A DNA stretch of 11,275 bases, taken from Entamoeba invadens IP1. Lineage: Eukaryota; Evosea; Mastigamoebida; Endamoebidae. The stretch covers positions 91,221-102,495 of the forward strand of contig NW_004191811.1 of NCBI RefSeq assembly GCF_000330505.1. Reading direction: 5' to 3'. The notes below the pieces were generated by a model. The model did not search any database, had not been told where the DNA came from, and saw only the letters and a program-made list of their open reading frames with translations. Positions 8,952-11,275 of this stretch are shown here, piece by piece; within the stretch, counting starts at the first letter, position 1, and each line of letters starts with the position of its first letter. The translations under genes were made by a program, and so were the position numbers.

Positions 8952-9362
8952 ATGAAACCCAAGTATCAAACCCAACGAAAACCACCAGAGTTCAAAGCGG
9001 CGGTTATTTGCAATGCCAACCGACTCAAAGGGAGGCTCGAGAACTAGCCCAAAATTTTCGCAAGATTCAAAGCCTTGGAAGAAGAAGTGAATCAACAACA
9101 ATTTGTGAGAGAACAAGTGGAGATCATGCTGTCTGAGTTCTATGATCTCCCACTTACCCGCAAAGGGTGGATTGAAGATTCTAACGTGTTCATGGGAGGA
9201 GGGAGAATCGCGGGATCACAATTGAGAAAGATATTCAGTACTTTAAAAACAATGTAACATTCCTCTCTTGAATCTCGACGAAAGGAATGCTCTAAATGCT
9301 TTCATATCAAAGTGACTAGAAAAGAGAAAGTTTGTAACTCATCATTAATATTTTCTAAATAA
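8952..9362 (+). pseudogene. Decayed coding region with late Cys motif, unrecognised
   Basis: A single frame from the ATG at 8952 to a TAA at 9360-9362 has only two internal stops, a TAG at 9045-9047 and a TAA at 9255-9257. Segments are MKPKYQTQRKPPEFKAAVIC; NANRLKGRLEN; then after the TAG PKIFARFKALEEEVNQQQF, REQVEIMLSEFYDLPLTRKG and WIEDSNVFMGGGRIAGSQLR. After the TAA come HSSLESRRKECSKCFHIKV and TRKEKVCNSS. G+C is clearly higher than the surroundings across the whole frame, including past the second stop, which supports past coding. The last part has Cys-x2-Cys and a further Cys, a possible broken zinc-binding site. The middle is charged and likely helical. The first stop could alternatively be removed by a 45-nt in-frame GT-AG segment (9003-9047), but that segment is not AT-rich. 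Family unknown; located inside the 2-kb element, perhaps its own gene or captured cargo. Confidence 0.6.
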
Positions 9363-9840
9363 AAACAAAAAATTTAATTGTAATTAATAAAAAAATATTT
9401 TTTGAAATCAAATTTTAACCATTTTTGTCAAAATATTTCAAATAAAAAAATTAAGATATGGTATTATTTTTAAAATAAAATAATAAAATAATAGTTATAA
9501 TGAAAAACCCTCAAACTACAATTTAAACAATAAAGAACAAAAAAAGATCAAAAACCAACGCAACTCAATCGAGCTCAATTGAGCTCAACACGGCTCAATC
9601 CGCTTTACGCAGCTCAATCGAGCTAAATTATCTATCTTATTTTCTTTCACAACACACCCATATATTGCTCAAATTTTTATTGATTTGTCGTTTTTAATTA
9701 ATTTATTTATTTTTGTCATAATTTAAAAATAAAAAGATATTTATTTATTTTTGAAACACATTTTGTTAATCTCGGCATATTTTCATTTTGGTAAAAATGT
9801 TTAAAAAACATTTCAATACCCATAAAATACTTCCAATATG
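9363..9840. other. Right interior of the 2-kb element
   Basis: AT-rich with no coding frame. It includes the GCTCAAT repeat cluster at 9562-9627 and otherwise poly-A/T-like sequence up to the right inverted repeat. Confidence 0.5.
9562..9627. repeat. GCTCAAT / GAGCTCAATTGAGCTC repeat cluster
   Basis: Within about 65 bp the word CTCAAT or its complement ATTGAG occurs at least five times. The clearest part is the near-palindrome TCGAGCTCAATTGAGCTCAA, followed by GGCTCAATCCGC and CAGCTCAATCGAGC. The G+C-rich words contrast with their AT-rich surroundings. Possible subterminal protein-binding repeats of the 2-kb element; function unproven. Confidence 0.6.
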
Positions 9841-9883
9841 TTCGGTAACCCCTCTGTCACCAGTAACGGCTCTGTGGCCTACC
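9841..9883 (-). repeat. Right inverted repeat of the 2-kb element
   Basis: On the minus strand from 9883 it reads GGTAGGCCACAGAGCCGTTA and continues with a second ACAGAG-GGTTACCG unit. It mirrors the left end at 37 of 43 positions. Confidence 0.85.
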
Positions 9884-9911
9884 TATATTTGAAAAAAAAA
9901 TGTGTTTTTAT

Positions 9912-10920
9912 GGGAAAGAGTTAATACTAGTTCCCTGTTTTTAAAATTAAAAATTCGGCAAAAACAAAAAACGCCTGACTGTGTGTGACACAAATTTGTA
10001 TCTGCCCAGTTGGGGATTGAATTAAACGCCAACCTTTGAGTTGTTTAATTTGGACGTCGAACCGATGCTCCATGTCACTGTATTTGGTTGCAGTGAAGTC
10101 GTTGTATGGAGACTTCTTTAAAATGTTATCATACCCCTGTTGGAGTCACACTGTTTACACCAATCATGAAATATGGATAACCATTTGTGTCATAAAATCA
10201 CCATTTCTTGTCAAACGCGTTACGTGATACTCTGAAGTAACCAGTCGCAGTTTGTTTGGGAGGATAGTCACATCCAAAATGAGCATTGTATGCTGGAAAT
10301 GTTTTTGTGATATTTTTGGAAGTAAAGTGAGTCGCACTGGCTTCTATTTTGTAAAAATTTGTTTTCAATGCAACATCTACTTAAATTCTAAGCAACTGGA
10401 AATTTGACTTCCATGGAATTTAGTATAAAAGTGACGTTAAACAATAACTTATTTTCAATTGATAAAATAACACCATAAATGCTATTTTTATCAACTGGAA
10501 TGGTGAAGTTGTATTTCACATTAAACTGCCATTCCCAGTCTTTTTAGTGTAATATTAGCTTTGTGAAACATGCTTTGCATAAACAGGCCAGTTGTTATTA
10601 TACAACAGACCAAATCTTGTTGTATATGTAAAGTTGCTTTTTTCAAGTTTGACTACCAAAGTAAGTGCCCAGTTTGCACTTTCATTCATAAAGAGAGTCA
10701 GCCCCGTCACACCATAACCGGTCACCGGCATCAAATTTTCGATTGGCTTAAGTATTGCATTTATTGAACCAATTGATGTGTATTTGACAGTCTTCGGAGT
10801 GAAAAATGTAGTTGAAATAGTTCTGCTTAACAGTTGATTGACAACACTTGATGGTACATCTTAAATGATGTCATAAAATTAAATGATGTGAAGTTTAGTA
10901 ATTCGTTAAATAACTTTCAT
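9912..10920 (-). pseudogene. Agarase-like glycoside hydrolase, 3'-truncated pseudogene
   Basis: Read 5' to 3' on the minus strand. An ATG at 10920 (MKVI) is in frame with the coding below and may open a signal peptide, now with three stops. Frame A (10860-10558, 101 codons) includes VTGYGVTGLTLFMNESANWA. Frame B (10540-10391) has DWEWQFNVKYNFTIPVDKNS, after an apparent one-A loss. Frame C (10380-10201) ends TGYFRVSRNAFDKKW, then a TGA where the family has Trp, then FYDTNGYPYFMIGVNSVTP. Frame D (10136-about 10031) has SPYNDFTATKYSDMEHRFDV. Frame E (from 10029) gives AFNSIPNWADTNLCHTQSGV, and traces such as GTSINSFP extend to about 9912. The patterns GYFRV-x-KWWF-D-x-G-x-PYF-x-GVNSV and LKGW-FNSI-NWAD are those of agarase-type clan GH-A beta-agarases (GH50-like), preceded by a jelly-roll-like N-terminal part. 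These enzymes are secreted and cleave beta-galactoside links in galactans. The rest of the barrel and the catalytic acids are missing. Confidence 0.75.
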
Positions 10921-11275
10921 GATTATACTTAGAAAAGTTGTCGTAAAAGTGTATGCAAAAGCATTTATATTTATTACAAAGAACATATTCAATACAAGTA
11001 AATATAATAAATTTTGACTGTGTATAACATCTACATTTAATATTCAAATTGTGTATGTTTCAATTTAAAATATCAAGAAAAAGTTATAATAAATAATATT
11101 ACAAATGAATATTTAATGTTATATTGTAGTTTATAAATTCTATTCAAAATAAAAATAATAAAGACCAACAGAAAATAGTCGTACAGCAAGAAAATTGTTG
11201 TACACTTGTGATTTTAGTATCAAACAAACCAAAAAATCGGGAATATTTTTTCACGTATAAAATTTGACTAAACAA
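10921..11275. other. AT-rich 5' flank of the agarase-like pseudogene
   Basis: No coding frame or element recognised. For the minus-strand pseudogene this would be the promoter region. An AT-rich stretch (AATAAATATAAATGC on the minus strand, about 10955-10980) could have served as a TATA-like element, but nothing more specific is visible. Confidence 0.4.

Larger units (their letters stand above)
7853..9883. mobile_element. 2031-bp DNA element with 43-bp inverted repeats
   Basis: The ends are inverted repeats identical at 37 of 43 positions (7853-7895 and 9841-9883), with five of the six differences being transitions. Both tips read GGTAGGC and are flanked by TATA (7849-7852 and 9884-9887), so the target duplication could be TA or TATA, or the TATA could belong to the repeat. 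Inside, on the plus strand, lie two decayed coding regions and a GCTCAAT repeat cluster. Size, inverted ends and internal coding remnants fit a cut-and-paste transposon. The termini do not match a superfamily I can name with confidence, and none of the coding remnants shows a recognisable transposase motif. It may be a non-autonomous or captured-gene derivative. Confidence 0.75.

Noticed and set aside
9003..9047. A 45-nt GT-AG intron removing the first stop of the frame at 8952
   Set aside because: The segment is as G+C-rich as the coding around it and reads as good protein (NANRLKGRLEN), unlike a typical AT-rich intron. A point mutation to TAG is simpler.
8381..9136. Open frames at 8381-8611 (minus), 8913-9116 (minus) and 8924-9136 (plus)
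   Set aside because: They overlap the better-supported plus-strand remnants at 8411 and 8952 and lack coherent protein character or an ATG start.
10036..10767. Plus-strand open frames at 10036-10227 and 10570-10767, the latter with several Cys
   Set aside because: Both are antisense to the agarase-like pseudogene; the Cys pattern comes from the opposite strand's codons.
6493..10920. Reassigned stop codons (for example TGA as Trp)
   Set aside because: TGA sits at plausible Trp positions in two remnants (7080-7082 and 10200-10198), but TAA and TAG also interrupt, frameshifts are present, and TGG is used for Trp throughout. Ordinary pseudogene decay explains it.
1..11275. CRISPR array, tRNA, rRNA or bacterial operon features
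   Set aside because: No evenly spaced repeats, cloverleaf-like or rRNA-like sequence was seen, and the composition and elements are eukaryotic in character.

Overview
This window is A+T-rich eukaryotic DNA in which no gene is clearly intact. It holds remnants of genes and DNA transposons, separated by long stretches of poly-A/T-rich sequence. The coding remnants stand out as islands of higher G+C. The mix of Tc1/mariner-type transposons, MITE-like repeats and apparently intronless gene relics would suit an AT-rich protist, for example an Entamoeba of the E. invadens type. That assignment is inference: no rRNA, tRNA or housekeeping gene here fixes the taxon.

Layout. 1-596: AT-rich, with a palindromic transposon-end-like repeat (382-471). 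597-656: a terminal repeat starting CAGTG after a TA. Its inverted partner lies at 7687-7743, so the pair brackets 7147 bp. 1458-1639: a complete 182-bp MITE with pogo/Tigger-like ends and a TA on each side. 3083-4127 (minus): a full-length Tc1/mariner-IS630 transposase, readable from end to end but broken by two frameshifts; its catalytic spacing is DD35E. 4128-6492: a long AT-rich stretch with no recognised gene. 6493-7130 (plus): a decayed gene of about 210 codons from a family I do not recognise. 7304-7385: a small hairpin repeat.

7853-9883: a 2031-bp element with 43-bp terminal inverted repeats, each made of two copies of an ACAGAG-GTTACCG unit. It carries two decayed plus-strand coding regions (about 8411-8770 and 8952-9362) and a short GCTCAAT repeat cluster. 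It is not assigned to a superfamily. 9912-10920 (minus): the 5' two-fifths or so of a secreted agarase-like glycoside hydrolase gene. It has many stops and frameshifts, and its 3' end is lost at the edge of the 2-kb element.

The genes do not work together as a pathway or operon. The window is a transposon graveyard. The most interesting points are the unassigned 2-kb element with its cargo, the 7.1-kb inverted-repeat interval around the DD35E transposase, and an agarase-type gene relic in what looks like a protist genome.
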